A stretch of 64,000 bases of DNA from Notamacropus eugenii (Eukaryota; Chordata; Mammalia; Diprotodontia; Macropodidae): contig NC_092874.1 of the NCBI RefSeq assembly GCF_028372415.1, positions 116,836,244-116,900,243 on the forward strand, written 5' to 3'. The notes beneath the pieces were generated by a model. The model was not told the DNA's origin. It saw only the letters and a list, made by a program, of their open reading frames with translations, and searched no databases. Shown here in pieces: positions 23,568 through 35,694 of the stretch. Positions within the stretch are counted from its first letter, which is position 1; the number at the start of each line of letters is the position of its first letter. The position numbers were made by a program, and so were the translations under genes.

Positions 23568-23820
23568 GACAACTAGGTGATTTACTGGATAAAACACTGG
23601 ACTTGGAGTCAGGAAGATTCTAGTTTTGATCCTGCCTCAGAAATTTGCCTACTGTTTGAACCTGGATAAGTCACCTAATTGATCTCAACCTCAATTTCTT
23701 CATCTGTAAAATGAGGATAATTATAGCTCCTTCCTTACAAGGAATTGTATCAAATGAGACAAAATGTAGAACACTTTGCGAACCTAAAAGTGCTAAATAT
23801 ATGTGAGCTATTAGCTCCCT
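23568..23820 (+). repeat. CORE-SINE (THER type)
   Basis: Full-length: 'acttggagtcaggaagattc', 'cttcatctgtaaaatgagga', then the tail 'cgaacctaaaagtgctaaat'. Confidence 0.88.
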
Positions 23821-25365
23821 AATAACTGAGATAAGCAACTTCCATATTATCTAATGCCAAAATGGTCCCAGGAATTTGCTGACTTGGATTAAGCAGATTG
23901 AAGTCTCTCCTAGTAAATTTAAATCATTATCCATAACTGTTTAAGTTAATATAGCGTGCACTTCTCAGGCTTGAGGGAAGTTATTAATATAGGTGGTGAT
24001 AGTGATGACAGCTCTTCAGCAATAGGGAATATGGATGAGACTAGAGGGTACGTCTGGGCTCAAAATGTCTTTGTTCTTATGAGGCCAGCAAGTACAACAG
24101 ATTGAGATAATTCCAGTCTAACCTAAATTATAGATTCTTGTCTGGTGCTGAACCTATGTAATACGAACGCTGAACTCCTCCAAAACCTTGTTGTGTTTTC
24201 CCCTTTTAATACTGCTTCCCCCACTTTAAACCCTAATTCTCACTTTTGTCTCTCTAGCTCACTTTGTTAACTGGACTCCTGATCTTGGCCGCCTCCCCCC
24301 CCCCCCCACCTCCCCCCCCTCGTCCCAGGCTCTTGGCCACTCCTAGAAAAGGAATTTCTAGGTTGACCCCTTCTCCTCACTCTCTTCCAGACCAGGGTTT
24401 TTTACTCAGCATCAGGAATACCGAGTCAGTTTCAGCCCTCACGAGGGGTTGTAGGAAACACCTAGGAGGAAATCAACCAACTCTTTGGGGTAGGTCTGAC
24501 AAATGTATAGGTTCTGCACCTTGGCAAATGCTACTGACCTAAAGGCAGGAGAGAGCTCTACATTTCACTTGCTGCTCCATTAAGCATTTAACATTCTAAG
24601 AGAAGGCCGCCATTGGCTATAAGAGTTTTGTTTATAGTCTAATCTCAGAGCATATAGGCAGCACAGTTATGGAAAATGTACCAGCACCAAGATTGATAAG
24701 GCTCATCACAACCCAAGATTAACTATAAATTCTTAATGTGTTCAGGTAAGACACATCTGCTTCCTTGCAGCAGGCAGACAAAAGAGCAAACACAATGATC
24801 CATGGAAGAAGAAAATGGAGATGCTACCCAAGTGGAATAAGTCTTTATATGTCACCTTCTCTACCTCATGTTTTCATAGCTGCACCTTCAAATCTCCAGC
24901 TTGTTGCTTGGGGTTTAGCAATCATTTACTTCAGGGGTCATTAAAATTGATTTATTTCCTAGCAGTATTGGTGTTTTCCATGCTACTAGAATCTGTTCTC
25001 TCCATGTAACCCATGGAGGAGTAACCTGAGAACTATCTTTTCACCCTGGGAAACTTCCACTTGAAGAAGTCAAAAGAGTTTACACAGTTCATTGGTAACT
25101 GGTGAAGCACAGCCTGATTGAAAAAACTGGTACTCTGAAAGTCAAAGGGCCAGGGAGAGAACTGCAATTGTATGCTTTTTAAAAGGATGTCCAGAGTGAC
25201 AAGGAAAGCACAGGAGCACATGATGCTGAGCTGCTACATACTAGGCTCCTGAGGCCAGAGCTAACGTTGGAAGCTATTTTTTCAATCTCTAAGAAATTAA
25301 AATGTGAACTCCTTGGGAGCTATGCCTGTCTTCCTTTTCAGTTTGTGTCCTGAGTACTTAAAAGT
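23820..25365. other. Low-copy sequence with a C-rich tract
   Basis: A 1.5 kb stretch with no recognised repeat family. It contains the C13/C8 tract at 24295-24319, and short ORFs around it have no recognisable family. Confidence 0.5.
24295..24319. repeat. C-rich tract (G-quadruplex potential on - strand)
   Basis: C13, then acct, then C8, in a locally GC-rich context. The minus strand has enough G for four runs of three or more. Confidence 0.9.
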
Positions 25366-25369
25366 ATTA

Positions 25370-25495
25370 ATGTGATGGATAGAAAGCTAGCCTTAAAGCA
25401 AGGAAGACCTGGGGTCAAATTTTGGCCCTGACACATATTGACTATGTCATCTTGGACAAGTCCCTTAACCTCTAGACAATCCTCCAAGAGTAAAA
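25370..25495 (+). repeat. tRNA-headed SINE fragment
   Basis: 'gtgatggatagaaagctagc', 'aaggaagacctggggtcaaa' and 'ttggacaagtcccttaacct' make up the SINE head only. Confidence 0.75.
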
Positions 25496-25639
25496 TTTGC
25501 AAAGAAGGTACTGACCAACATTGGAAAAGGGATTCCCCTTTAAAGGAAACTGGGTGTTCCCTTTACTAATTAAATCACAAGTGTGCAACTTTGTACATAG
25601 TAAGTCCTTAATAAGTGATTTTTCACACATTAGCTGCTG

Positions 25640-25890
25640 GTAGTAATAAATAGCTAACATTTATATAGTGCTTCCTATGTGCCAGACTCTGTATTAAACA
25701 TTTACAATTATTTTCTTTTTGATCCTCAAGACAACCCTGGAAGGTGTGTGCTATTATCCTTATCTGTAAAATGTAGATGAGGAAACTGAGGCAAACAGAG
25801 GCTAAATGTCTTGTCCGGAGTCACACAGCTTCTGACCAGACTTGAACTCAGGTGTTCTTGACTTCAGTGTGACCCCTCTATGTAGTGTAG
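25640..25890 (-). repeat. CORE-SINE (THER type)
   Basis: Full-length antisense copy: 'aatagctaacatttatatag', 'atgaggaaactgaggcaaac', 'gagtcacacagcttctgacc'. Confidence 0.88.
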
Positions 25891-25954
25891 GATGCACATT
25901 ATAACCAATTTCCTTCCCCTCCACTCCACAAAGGTCTATGCCATTAATGGGTAT

Positions 25955-26175
25955 CCAATCCTAAAAACATTTATTAAGTTCCTACAATGTAATAGGAACT
26001 GTGATAAGCATGATCTCTCTCTGTGCTAAATATTCAGCCTGCAAAGGCAGTGATTCCTTAACAGTGACCTCATTATTTAATTTCTTAATTATTTAGGGTT
26101 ACAAGTAATGAAAAGAAAGATAATCTCTGCCCTCAAGGAGTTTACAATCTAATGGGGGGAGACAAACACAAAAGG
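25955..26175 (-). repeat. L2 LINE 3' end, interrupted
   Basis: 'cctaaaaacatttattaagt' near 25960 and 'ctgccctcaaggagtttaca' near 26128 are L2 terminal blocks, separated by about 90 bp of extra sequence. Confidence 0.65.
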
Positions 26176-26429
26176 AGGCAGGAAGGGGTGGGTGGATGGG
26201 ACACTAGAGGGTACCCAGCATGGGGGGGTCCTATTCTGTGGAGTTGAAGCCAGGCAGAACTTCAGATGCAGAGTGGAGGGAGCTCCAAAATCCGCTTTCT
26301 GCTCTCTATAAAGGAAGGCATTGGGAGGAGTTTTGTACTCCACCCTCCACCCTCCAATCAGAGACGACTGTAGGCAGAGGGAGGTAGGGTTAGTCTCAAG
26401 ACTTGAGTTAGCAGTGTGGTGATGAGATC

Positions 26430-26605
26430 AGAAAAGATGAACTTCAGCAATAAAATGATCCAAGAGAATCCCAAAGGACTAATGATGAAGCATATTATCT
26501 GCCTCCAGAGAAAGAACTAACATTGTTTGAATACAGACTGAAGCATGCCATTTTTCACTTTCTTTGTTTCATTCCTTTTCTTTTATTCGAGTCTTCTGCC
26601 TTCAC
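26430..26605 (+). repeat. L1 LINE 3' UTR fragment
   Basis: 'aataaaatgatccaagagaa' and 'gcctccagagaaagaactaa' match the same L1 terminus as 15.72-15.80 kb. Short and diverged. Confidence 0.8.
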
Positions 26606-27190
26606 ATTTGATTTTTGATGATGTTATAGCAAGGGAACTGAGAAATACCCTACCTTTCTCCTAACCCAGTGGACTTTGGAAACATAATTAAGGGATATCA
26701 CTTGGGAGCATAGGCAGAGGGAGGCACAGGAGCTGTAAAACTCAAGAAGAGGAGAAAGCAGGAGTCAGGCAGCACACATCAGAGAGCTATAGAAGTAATG
26801 CCAATGGGTACTATCTATTGAGACCTAGGATTTTACCTATCTCACACACACTTGTACGGAAGGACTATGAAAGGCAATGCCTGTTGGGAGCCCAATCTTT
26901 TTGAATTGACTAAGGCATTAGAGGCTCCTGAGGAAGGGTGTCCATAGACAGAAGGGTTGATATTTTCTGTGAGTTCCAATAAGAGAGCTCTTCATTTCTT
27001 TGATCTAAAAATGAATCTTTTTTTCCTTGAGCTATATGAACTATATGCTTATGAGGGAAGACAGTTACTACACAATGAGTAGAGTCACATAGAGGGGTAC
27101 CCCAGATTTTTTGGTGGGTGAAATAAGCTATAGAGGTGATTACAGAAATGCGGGCTAGAACTAGTAATACATGGGAGCAGTATATTATGA
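26605..27190. other. No recognised feature
   Basis: Nothing supportable. Confidence 0.45.
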
Positions 27191-27333
27191 CCTTAAATTT
27201 ATTTAGTCCTTTATGCCGTTTCAGAGTAGTTTTGTATATACCTTCCTAGGTGACTCTCACAGCAACCCTTCAAATTTAAGATGATATTATCATGACTTTA
27301 CAGAGGAAGAGTCAGAGGCTCTGGTTGAGTAAC
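27190..27333 (-). repeat. CORE-SINE fragment
   Basis: 'gactctcacagcaacccttc' and 'catgactttacagaggaaga' are antisense SINE blocks. The copy is cut at 27334 by an RTE-tailed piece. Confidence 0.6.
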
Positions 27334-27470
27334 TTTGTTGTTGCTCAGTTGTGTCAGATTCTTTGTGACCCCATCTGGAAAATGATGGTCTTAGATTCAC
27401 CTTTAAGGTAGTTCTAAGGCAGTTACTTGTCTTCTGTCTCTTGACCTATAGAAGCTCATTCTATAAAACA
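27334..27470 (-). repeat. RTE-type SINE tail
   Basis: 'tgttgttgctcagttgtgtc' and 'ctttgtgaccccatctggaa' are the antisense of the RTE-like 3' tail seen in sense at 27.7, 59.3 and 62.0 kb. Confidence 0.7.
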
Positions 27471-27506
27471 CCAGAGTACTCTTCATAGTGTGCATGCATG
27501 GGAGGT

Positions 27507-27768
27507 GAGGCAGCTAGGTGACTCAGTGGATAAAGTATTGCACTTAGAGTCAGAAAGAATCATCTTCTTGAGTTCAAATCCAGCCTCAGTCACTTACTAG
27601 TTGTGTGACCCTAGGTAAATCACTTTACTCTGTTTGCCTCAGTTTCCTCATCTATAAAATGACCTGGAGTAAACAGCCTACCACTCTCGTACCTTTGCTA
27701 AGAAAATCCCAAAAAGGGGTCATGAAGAGTCAGACGTGACTGAAATAACCTAACAAGAACAACAAATG
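27507..27768 (+). repeat. tRNA-headed SINE with RTE/BovB-like tail
   Basis: Head 'ggcagctaggtgactcagtg', middle 'cagtttcctcatctataaaa', tail 'aaaggggtcatgaagagtca' plus 'gactgaaataacctaacaag'. The tail resembles the 3' end of RTE LINEs, which is thought to be how the SINE was copied. Confidence 0.88.
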
Positions 27769-27784
27769 CTTATTGATTAAATTA

Positions 27785-27965
27785 AATTTAAAATCAGGAA
27801 ACCTGGGCTGCAGATATCTACTAGTTATGTCTTCAGTGGTAGTCCTTTTAAGTCCTATGAGCCTTGGCCTCCTCATCTATAAAACAGGAGCAATGATTTT
27901 CACACAATGCACTTCATAAGATTGGGTGACGAAAAGAGCTATATAAACTTCTAAACACTAAATAA
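27785..27965 (+). repeat. MIR-like SINE, old
   Basis: 'cctcctcatctataaaacag' and 'gaaaagagctatataaactt' are sense SINE blocks. Confidence 0.6.
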
Positions 27966-27969
27966 ACGT

Positions 27970-28710
27970 AAGCTACTCTACGTGACTGATGTTTAATGAA
28001 ACACAATATAAGTAAGCGGCTAGGGCTGTAAACACATGAGAAATGATTGAACCGAGTTTGCACCTGTGGGCATTTCAAAGATATTAGCATCAGTAAACTG
28101 GCATTATTCTCCTTGTCCTACACCTCAGTAGAAGTGCTCATGTAACCTTGATGCATTTCAAGGATTTTTTTTATCTAGAAGTAAAGTGACTAACAGCTTG
28201 AATTTCAAAAATCTCTAGAGTATCATGACAGACAGATATTGCTAAAACGTTGGGCGAGCATCCCTATGCTCTTACATAAAAATGGTTTGAAAATGCATCA
28301 AGGCCACATGAGCTATCCAAAGGAGATGTGGGATGAAATGTTTATTCCTCTTTTAAGGAAGGGAGATGAGAAAAGAAACAAAAACTCTTCTGAGTCAGGT
28401 TTCCTAAGTCCACATCAAAGGCAAAGCCACTCAGGGAAGCTTGGTGCCATTTTCAAGCTTGGTGCTAGAAAAGTAAAGATCTGGAATATCTCTTTATGTT
28501 TTAACAATCTTGCCTTTCCCTTCCAAGGACAAAAACATGGAAAAAAGATGCAGTTTTTGTTCTTCCAGAGAGTGTTATCTAATAGGAAAGGTGTAATATG
28601 TATACATGCAATGATTTTTGGTTAAACAAAGATGAAGGAAAAAGAAAAGAAGGTACTAGTAGAAAAAGGGTAGAAGAGGAGAGAGGAAGTAGAACACAGG
28701 AAAGAGGAGT
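27970..28710. other. No recognised repeat; low-copy sequence
   Basis: Contains a 128-codon ORF (28239-28625) without recognisable domains. No splice or homology support, so it is not called as a gene. Confidence 0.45.
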
Positions 28711-28724
28711 TCTGTAGACAGTCA

Positions 28725-29370
28725 CAGCTGAACAGGATCTCTGAGGTCATCTAGTCGGGAATTTCTTTTACAGCATCATAGGACCATAAGATTGTCAGTC
28801 ATAGACTCATAAAGCTGAAAGGAACCTCTGAGGCTTTGTTATTGTCACTGAGTCGTTTTTCAGTTGCGTCCAACTCTTCTTGACCCCATTTGGAGTTTTC
28901 CTGGCAAAGACACTGGAATGCTTTGTCTTATCCCTCTCCAGCTCATTATATAGATGGGAAATTGAAGCAAACAAGGTTAAATGACTTGCCCAAGGTCACA
29001 CAGCTGGTAAGTGTCTGAGGCCAGATCTGAACTCAGGAAGAAGAGGCTTTCTGACTCCAAGCCTGGCACTCTATTCACTGTGCCACCTAACTGCCTTACC
29101 TTTGAGGTTAGATTAGCCTAGCCTGTATCTAATCAGGCATGCCCTTTATAATAATTTCACCAAGTCATCATCTAGCCTTAGTTGGAAGAACTCCAGGAAT
29201 TGGGAGTGTACTATGTCCTGAAGTAGCAAAATCCAGTTTTGGAAAGCTCTAATTGAAAAGTTTTCTTTACATGGAGGCATAATCTGCTTCCTGTAACTTT
29301 CAACGATTAGTTTTCTGGACCTAACAGAATAAAACAACTCCTTCTTTCAAATGATAGAGGTTCACGTATT
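28725..29370 (-). repeat. CR1/L3 3' end, split by a SINE
   Basis: Antisense CR1 starts near 28725 and again at 28797 (catagactcataaagctgaa) and resumes after the SINE at 29100 with 'ttggaagaactccaggaatt' and 'agctctaattgaaaagtttt'. The two starts suggest two overlapping CR1 insertions. Confidence 0.7.
28838..29097 (-). repeat. tRNA-headed SINE with RTE/BovB-like tail
   Basis: Antisense copy: tail 'agttgcgtccaactcttctt', then 'ctccagctcattatatagat', head 'ctattcactgtgccacctaa'. Full-length, inserted in a CR1. Confidence 0.9.
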
Positions 29371-29670
29371 TGAAGATCAGAAGTTCCTTGAGGATAGAGA
29401 CTGAGTCTTTTTTTTCATATTTGCTTTATCACTGGGGTGGTGGGGGTGGGGTAGGGTGGCAGGTGGCTGGGAAGGGAAAGTGAGAATGGCTAGAATATGA
29501 TGTCATTCCAGCTCTTTCCCCACAATTGGCTTAACTTTAATATAAGAGTGATTGTCTCTGATTTAGGAAATCTGATTCAAAAGAAGTATATTTCTTATTT
29601 CCGTTCCATAAATAAACATAAATATCATATGCCACGTTTTCCTTAGATGACTCTTCTGCACTTACTGCAT
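29370..29670. other. No recognised feature
   Basis: Contains a short G-rich stretch near 29438 (tggggtggtgggggtgggg-like). Otherwise nothing was recognised. Confidence 0.45.
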
Positions 29671-29752
29671 TCTCTCACTCTCTTTCTCTCTGTCTCTCTC
29701 TGCTTCTCTGCCTCTCTGTCTCTTTTTCTCCCTCCCTCCCTCCCTCTCTTAT
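29671..29752. repeat. CT-rich simple repeat
   Basis: Polypyrimidine tract of ctct, tctg and cctccc units. Confidence 0.93.
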
Positions 29753-29819
29753 ACTCAAGGCTGGCCATGTCCACTGACTTCTGAATCTGCACAGGACTCC
29801 TTTAAAAAAAAGTATACTT

Positions 29820-32800
29820 CCAGTTAAGATGACAACGTTAAAAGTTCCAGTGGATTCTAGTTTTCCCATATACACTCCCCAAAGATATAAAAGAGTAGTC
29901 AATTAATAAATAAGAGAAATTTTAATAAGCTCTTCTATTCTTTCAGGATTCTCCACAAGAATACAGCCAGAAGCCTAAAAACATTCTGACTGGGAAAGCA
30001 CCCAAAGGGGCCTAAAACCAGTCTGATCTCACAAGACCTGAAATGTGCAGATACTCTGGGAGAGAACATGCCAGAAGATGTGGAAGCCAGCACAACCTTA
30101 AGCAATTGGAGCATGAAGCCAGAAAAACCTAAGCCCTGGCCTATTGGAGCAGCGGTCAGGGATAGAAACAGCCCTAAATCATCACTGAGTAGGGAGACAG
30201 AGTAGGCTGTGTATACTCTGTGACACTAAGAGACAAAGCAGAATACGAGACCAGCTCAATGACTGGGTGTACAGGTCAGAGTGACTTGTGTGAGGTTTGA
30301 AACCAGTGGGATCTCTGTCATCTAAATAAGACTGACTAGGACCATCGCAAGAAATGGAATCAATTCCCAGTTGGGGATTATGCAAGGAGAATGAGAGATT
30401 GGTTGGGGCTAACACCTTGCCAGACATAGGAGGAGAGGAGTATAAACTAGGGATTATGGGGCCTGATCTCAGTTGCCCCATTTAGAACGCTACATAGCAA
30501 CAACTGGTCTACAGCGTCGCTACATAGGGACTATGCAGATTATCCAGGAGTACAGGAGAAGGCACAGCCTGATTCTAGCATAAAGTTCTAATCCAGAAAT
30601 TGAAACTGAGGATAAAAACAAACAGAAGAATTTGAGGAAGACAATAAAGAAATAGTATGGGTTGAGAAAAGCTCAAAAGGTAAACCCAGAAAAAGACAGT
30701 AACTCTACAAGTCCAAGAGTGGCTAGAAAAAAAGGAAGTGTGAGAGATAAAAAAAATGACTGCAATAAAAATTAAAGCTTGTAAGAAGTAAAATGGGAAA
30801 CTGATAAATAACAGAAAAGAATATAGAAAAGCTTACTTATATTGTGGACTTCCTGAAAAACAGAATGAAATAAACAAAACTCAAGGATTCTAAAAACATT
30901 AACAGTACAACAAAGACAAAAGACTTAAAAGTTAGAGGAAAATAAGGAAAAAGTATAAAAAATAACCTGATCTGGAAAACACACTGAACTTTCAGATCAA
31001 AGAAAAAATACTCCAAGCAGACAGATTTAGAGTCCAAGCACCAAGGATCCACAGGCAAGATCACATACTCTCTATATCTATAAAAAAGGAGAAAAATCTT
31101 AGAACTCAAAAGACAGAAGGTAATGGTTTACAAATCCTACAAGATAAAAAAAAAATGGGCAAAAGAAAAATAAAAGAAGATAATGATGAAAATATACAAT
31201 TAACTATCATAGCTATGAATGTGAATGTGAATAGTGTGATCTCACCCATAAAATGAAAGCAGAGAGTAGAATGGATTTGAAAGTAGAATCCAACAGTGTC
31301 TTGTCTGTAAGAAACACATTTGAAACATAAAAGTCTCATACAGAATTAAAATGGGGGTAGGCGTGCTAGAACAAAATTTGTTATATCTCAGGTAAATTTT
31401 ATAAAGTAGACAATTCACAGAAATAAGTTATGCTTAAAAGTACTCTAGATCAGGGCTTCTTAAACTTTTTTCCACTTGCAACCCTTTTTCAAGTTTTCGC
31501 AGCTTTTGTGTGTCTGAAGGCATGTGCAGTGCAAAGTGTGCATGTTCTGTGTTCTCAACCAAGACTGCTCAAGTTATGTGATGTAACGGTGGCAAGCACT
31601 GCACACCTTGGATTCATTACGTGTTTGACTTTTAGTTAATTTTTGGCTGCTGCACATTCAGAAACTTTTTACTGTTGCCCATTTTTCACAACCACATAAG
31701 GGTCCATGACGCATAGTTTAAGAAGAGATAGTCTAGATGATAAAATAATATTAATACTTTTATTAATTTGCACCAAATAATATAGTATCTAAGTACTTAA
31801 AGATAAATAGATGGTAAAATTGCTCTCATTGGATACTTCAATATACCCCTTTTAGATCTAGAAAAATCTAGATAAACAAGAAAGGAATTAAGGACCTAAA
31901 TAGCATTTTAGAAAACTTAGATATGATTGCTCTCTATGAGTATACATATCCCTGAAGTGTGACTGGTACCTTCACAAAAACTGACCTTGTGTTTGGACAT
32001 ACAAACCTTATAAAAATGCGGAAAAACAATAGTAATATTAGCCAAATATTTTACTGCCTACAAGACAATAAAAACTATGTAATCCACAAGTGGTAGTTTA
32101 AGTAAGAGGATTCAAACTTAAATATATTGAATCTAAATAATTTAACCCTAAATAATATATGAATCATAGAACAAATCATAAAAGCAATAAATAATTTCAG
32201 GGAAGAAAATGATAACAATGTGATAACATAGGACAACTTTTAAGATGCAGGCAAAAAAGTTTTTAGGGGAAAATACATACTTAAACATACTTATCAACAA
32301 AAGAGAGAACAAATAGTGTAATTTTGGAGATGTGCATCTAAAAAAACTAGAAAAGAAATTAATAAAAAATCCCATCAAATATAAAAATAGAAATTCTGAA
32401 AGTAAAAATTAGATATAAAGAAAATTGAACATTAAAAACTATGGATAAAACTAAGGGATTTTTAAAAAATATTAAAAATTTAAACATATTATTAAATATA
32501 TTATTAAAAATTTTAAAAATTAAAAAATAAGAGACAAGAAAGAGGTTGGATAATCTGATAAAAAAGAGAATAAAATTATCAAAATTAAAAATGAAGAAGG
32601 GGAACGCTCAAAAGATAAAGATAAAATAAGAAAAGAAAATTATTGGGAACTATTTTGTCCAATTATATGCCAAGAAAACAGATATCTTAAATGCAATAAC
32701 TGAGTAGATGCAAATATATGAAATACCAAAATATAATATACTCAGATCAAGAGGATAAGAAATAGACAATTAAAACAATCTAGTCCATGAAAAAAGAAAT

Positions 32801-34270
32801 TGAACAAGCTATAAATCAATTCCCAAAGAAGAAAAAACCCCACAACCACATGCATTTTTAAGTGAATTCCATCAAACATTCAAAAAACAATTAATTTCCA
32901 TATTACATATGTGATTTTCATGTGTAAGGAAAAAAAGCATTCTACTAAAATCCTTTTGGATGACCAATATAATTTTGATACTTAAACTAAGGTGAGATAA
33001 AGCAGGGAGGAGGGGGACAGCTACAGATCAATATTCCTAATGAATATTCATTTTAAAATACTGAATAAAGTACTAGCAAAGATCTAAGTGTATAATATTT
33101 TTAAAAATTATATACTATGATCATGTTAGATTTATACTAGGAATGAAAAGTTGGTTGAATGTTAGGAAAACTACAAACAAAATACATAAGAAAAAGAACA
33201 AAAATCACATTATTTCAACAGATACATAAAAACTTTTTGACAAAATACTATACACATTGATGTTAAAAACATTAAAATTCCCATAGTAAATGTACTTTGT
33301 GTTAAAATGGTAAATAGTTTATAGCTAAAACCAAAGGCTGACATCATTGTGATAGAGAAACACTAGAGGACTTTCCAATTAGAACAGCACTATTATTTCT
33401 TATAGTCTTAAACATGCTAGCTATATCAATAAGAGAGAAAAAATTGAGAGGCTAAGCATAAGCAAAGCAGAAACCAAACCTTCATTTTTTGTAAATAATG
33501 TACTGTTTTACTTGGAAAACTCTAGGGAGTTACCTAAAAATGAATTGGAACAGTTAGCTTCAATAAAATAACAACATCTAAAATAAACCCATAAGAATCA
33601 TCAGCCTTTCTCTGTATTGCCAAAAAAGACCCATCAGGGATAGCTAGAAAAAGAAATTCCTTTCAAAATAACTGCAGAATGAATAAGACATCTGGGAAAC
33701 CACATACCAAGACACTTAGCATTATACGAATATAACTTTACCCTTTACTGAAATAAAGACAAATTAATAGAGATGTTAGTTGTTCATGGTCGGACCATGC
33801 CAATGTAATAAAAATGACAATATTTTAAATTAATCTACCGAGTTGGTGCCATACTAATCATGCTTATCAGAGAGTTACTTTATAGAATGAGACGGAATAA
33901 AAACAAAACTTAGATAGAAGAACACAGAACACTGAATTTTATCAGAAAACAAAAATTTTGAACTAGTTGTGGGATAAGATACTCTAATATACCATGGGTG
34001 CAACTATGAATTGATCTAATCATTTTGGAAAATCATTTGGAACTATATTCTGAAAGTTATTAAATTCTGCATACTCTTTGATCCAACAACACTATTACTA
34101 TGCACATAATGCAAAGAGATCAGTGATAGAAGAAGAGGGCCCATATGTACAAAAACAGTTATATATCACTCTTTTTTTTTTAGCAAAGAATTTAAAACAA
34201 AAGTTAGTGTCCATAAATTAGGGAATGGCTGAACATATTATGGTATATGAATACAATAATAAAACCAAAG
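29820..34270 (+). repeat. L1 LINE, long but decayed, with hAT insertion
   Basis: 5' UTR-like sequence (29820-30650) is followed by ORF1 remnants (to about 31130), ORF2 remnants and a 3' portion ending near 34270. Recognisable ORF2 blocks are 'cttcacaaaaactgaccttg', 'aaattgaacaagctataaat', 'gtgaattccatcaaacattc' and 'ggaaaactctagggagttac'. Every frame is broken many times. It is about 4.2 kb without the hAT insert at 31451, so internal deletions are likely. It is the longest LINE copy in the window. Confidence 0.82.
31451..31730 (+). mobile_element. 280-bp nonautonomous hAT element
   Basis: The left end cagggcttcttaaact and the right end agtttaagaagagata share an 11-bp inverted core. Flanking 8-mers ctctagat (31443-31450) and gtctagat (31731-31738) differ at one base, and the core fits the TCTAGA preference of Charlie-type hATs. 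It has no coding capacity and sits inside the L1 above, so it is younger than that copy. Confidence 0.87.
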
Positions 34271-34271
34271 G

Positions 34272-34530
34272 GAAAAAAGCAGCTCAGTAAAATTAAAGCA
34301 TCAACAGAGCCTGAAAGTATGGACAGTGTTTCATACACAGTTCCCTATCTTTGCAAAGAAAGGAGGGATATTCTCCTATCTCCACATATTCTCTTCTCTT
34401 TTTGAGGATCTAAGCTTCATCCCTTTAATGATGCAGTATTCGATTCCTTTGTGCGTGTCCTTTTCATTTATATTGTTGTAGTAACTTGTATCATGTTTTC
34501 CTGGTTCTGCTCACTGACATGTTTGCAAGA
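34272..34530 (-). repeat. L1 LINE 3' portion
   Basis: Antisense blocks 'atcatgttttcctggttctg' and 'tgaggatctaagcttcatcc'. It abuts the + strand L1 tail, giving an inverted L1 arrangement. Confidence 0.6.
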
Positions 34531-34679
34531 CATTTTTAAGACAGAACACAGAGATGTTCTCACAACATTTTAGCAATATCTCACTTGAGAGATTTTTGAA
34601 ATGAATGCTATTAGCTCCTTTACTCCCTAGGACTTCTCCAGGAAAAACTCCTTTCTTCCTTTAACTGAGCATATAATTA

Positions 34680-35015
34680 TATAGTTCTTTAAGGATTACA
34701 AAGCACTTTATATAAGATTTGTCATTTGATCCTAATGAAAACCCTTTGAGATAGATGCCATAGGACACAGATTTAGAACTAGAAGTCTCCTTTAGAGTCA
34801 AACCGTAGTCAAATTTCATTGACTAGTTTTAAGGATGAAGAAACTAAGGAACCTGCCAAGGTCATCCAGGTTGTGTATGAGGAATCCTGCTAGGATTCAC
34901 ATTCAGAATCTTTTACTCCAATCCAAGCAGTCTTGGATATTATTATCCTCATTTTACAGATGAGGAAAATAAGTTTTAGGGAGATTAAATGACTTGCCCA
35001 TGGTAGAACAGTCTA
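34680..35015 (-). repeat. CORE-SINE split by another SINE
   Basis: Outer copy: tail 'ctttaaggattacaaagcac' at 34687-34770, and body 'cattttacagatgaggaaaa' at 34950-35015. The inner, also antisense, MIR-like copy lies at about 34770-34930 ('ggatgaagaaactaaggaac', 'cattcagaatcttttactcc'). Confidence 0.75.
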
Positions 35016-35690
35016 AGGGGCCCAGCTAGCAGAGGTTATGGCAACTTAGGACACTGGGTTTGCTAAATAGTCAAAATGTCAACTTTAGTTTAGTTTAGTC
35101 AATGTTTATTGATTCCCAGCTATTTCTTGGTGGGCATATGGTAATAGTAAATTTTTCAGATTCTATCTGGGCAAGAACGAAGAGTCAGGCAAGTGAAAGA
35201 ACCCCACGTTAACCTGGGGTCCACAGTGTTAGGAGGAAACCTTTGACACAAGCCACCATATTTTCAACGTGATTTTGGCTGCCCACACTATTTGTGAAGT
35301 ATTTTGCAAAGTCTTTTCAATTGATTTAGTTCTATCCCACTGCAGGATTCACTTTAGAATCTTATTCAACTGTTCCCACTTCAGGGCAAGGGCAATGAGC
35401 CAAATTCTTTAGGGTAGCTACTGTGGTGAGGGGAAAGGCAGATGGTTCAAATATGGATTATTCTTTTTAGCTAGGGACCAGAAACATGGCTTTTTCTCTC
35501 ACTTAACTTTTTCTAGAAATTCCACATTCCTCTGCTACTTCCCCCTCCCTTTTAAATATCCATTTTTGTAATCTTTTGCAGTCTCAACTATCTTAGATCT
35601 GTTTCCTTTCCCATCAACACCGGTGTGGGGGAACATTGAACAGAATGGCTTCCTTGGAATGAAGATTGCATCCTGGAGTCTGGAAATATC
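35015..35690. other. Mostly unrecognised sequence
   Basis: A weak L2 end near 35080-35150 (gtttagtcaatgtttattga). Nothing else. Confidence 0.45.
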
Positions 35691-35694
35691 TAAC

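Noticed and set aside
23105-25365. Possible LTR or other retroviral remnant
   Set aside because: The C-rich stretch looked unlike its surroundings, but no paired long repeats, primer-binding site or retroviral protein family could be recognised here or elsewhere in the window.
28239-28625. 128-codon ORF in low-copy sequence
   Set aside because: No recognisable domain, low-complexity Lys/Ser content, and no splice or promoter context. A length of this kind is expected by chance in 64 kb.
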